Positions 63,710 through 64,000 of a stretch of DNA of 64,000 bases are shown here, one piece after another. The notes beneath the pieces were generated by a model. That model had not been told where the DNA came from and ran no database searches. It worked only from the letters and a program-made list of their open reading frames with translations. Origin of the DNA: Candidatus Electrothrix aestuarii (GTDB taxonomy: Bacteria; Desulfobacterota; Desulfobulbia; Desulfobulbales; Desulfobulbaceae). Each line of letters opens with the position of its first letter. Positions within the stretch are counted from its first letter, which is position 1. The DNA lies in contig CP159373.1 in assembly GCA_032595685.2 (NCBI GenBank), positions 2,483,501 to 2,547,500 of the forward strand, given 5' to 3'. A program made the translations under genes and the position numbers.

Positions 63710-64000
63710 TCAAAACAAATCTGCCGAAAACAGACTCACCTCATCACCCTGCAAAAGATTAAAGCAGAGTTGCAAACCCCATACACCGACCAGCAGTGCA
63801 TAGGAGAAAAGATTGACTCTGTACATCAGACGCTTCGGGTTGACCTTTCTCTCATGAGCTTGTTTCCGAATAAAAGGATATTCAAACCATACGGTGACAA
63901 AATAGGCAGGCAATAAACCGACGATTCCACCGAATGGAATCAACCAAAATATCTTTCCTTCGTACGCTGGAAAAGGCAGAATAACCGATGCTAGTATAAC
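63710..64000 (-). CDS. Partial membrane protein, 5' end outside window
   Basis: The minus-strand frame is open from the window edge and ends at 63710. It shows two strongly hydrophobic segments (WLIPFGGIVGLLPAYFVTVW; LFSYALLVGVWGLQLCFNLL) separated by a basic loop (FIRKQAHERKVNPKRLMY). No family is recognised; probably an integral inner-membrane protein. Confidence 0.65.
   Translation of the reverse strand, partial: VILASVILPFPAYEGKIFWLIPFGGIVGLLPAYFVTVWFEYPFIRKQAHERKVNPKRLMYRVNLFSYALLVGVWGLQLCFNLLQGDEVSLFSADLF

Noticed and set aside
63647-63916. 89-codon plus-strand frame at the right edge
   Set aside because: Antisense to a membrane-protein frame that stays open to the window edge and has clear hydrophobic helices.

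Overview
The window looks like the chromosome of a sulfur-metabolising Desulfobacterota bacterium, most likely from the Desulfobulbales (cable bacteria and relatives). This is inferred from gene content, not from a marker gene: multiheme c-type cytochromes, an NrfCD-type quinone-linked module, a DsrE-like protein, a HesB-like selenoprotein, a RACo-type corrinoid-protein activator, a BadF-type activase and an anaerobic-type cobalamin operon. I saw no rRNA, tRNA or CRISPR array.

1-23 kb is mostly housekeeping and respiration. It holds the cheR end, cheB and a DUF255 thioredoxin-like protein joined by ATGA overlaps; a beta-barrel outer-membrane protein; a CobC-like phosphatase; a giant PPDK-like protein; a pentaheme cytochrome; a DsrE-like protein; YqiJ-like, EndoIII-like and 6-phosphofructokinase genes on the minus strand; a HesB/IscA-like selenoprotein with an in-frame UGA; a PBP4-type carboxypeptidase; a four-gene electron-transfer operon (small TAT-like protein, 4x[4Fe-4S] protein, NrfD, tetraheme cytochrome); and a Kef-type antiporter.

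23-44 kb holds a RACo-like activator, an ACP-like membrane protein, an LptF/G permease, a BadF ATPase with its partner, MltG, an AAA/PD-(D/E)XK protein, and the cobalamin nucleotide-loop operon (cobU, cobT, cobS, fused cobD-cobQ). An M48 protease with three AIM24-family proteins, Uma2 and Rpn nuclease-like genes with decayed duplicate fragments, an exported protein and YqgE follow.

44.5-57 kb is the accessory island of most interest. A coiled-coil/FGE-sulfatase-fold protein is followed by two tandem copies of a two-gene module: a SIR2-like protein, then a nSTAND1-type NTPase with a transmembrane helix, 14 WD40 blades and a Sel1-like tail. A secreted SNase-like nuclease comes next. The layout resembles STAND/SIR2 conflict (anti-phage or programmed-death) systems. 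The SIR2-like proteins carry a changed NAD-site motif in both copies.

57-64 kb is a rearranged zone. An ISKra4-like element sits inside a ribbon-helix-helix antitoxin gene with a clean 9-bp target duplication, next to a truncated RelE-like toxin. A YdjM-like membrane protein, a HAMP protein, a RecD2 helicase and a partial membrane protein at the right edge complete it.

Three unrelated intergenic regions (23.25-23.46, 37.12-37.27 and 63.39-63.60 kb) each carry a degenerate tandem array with a 22-23 bp period. A second repeat family, a two-hairpin palindromic element, lies inside the cobD-cobQ coding sequence and between cobU and cobT.
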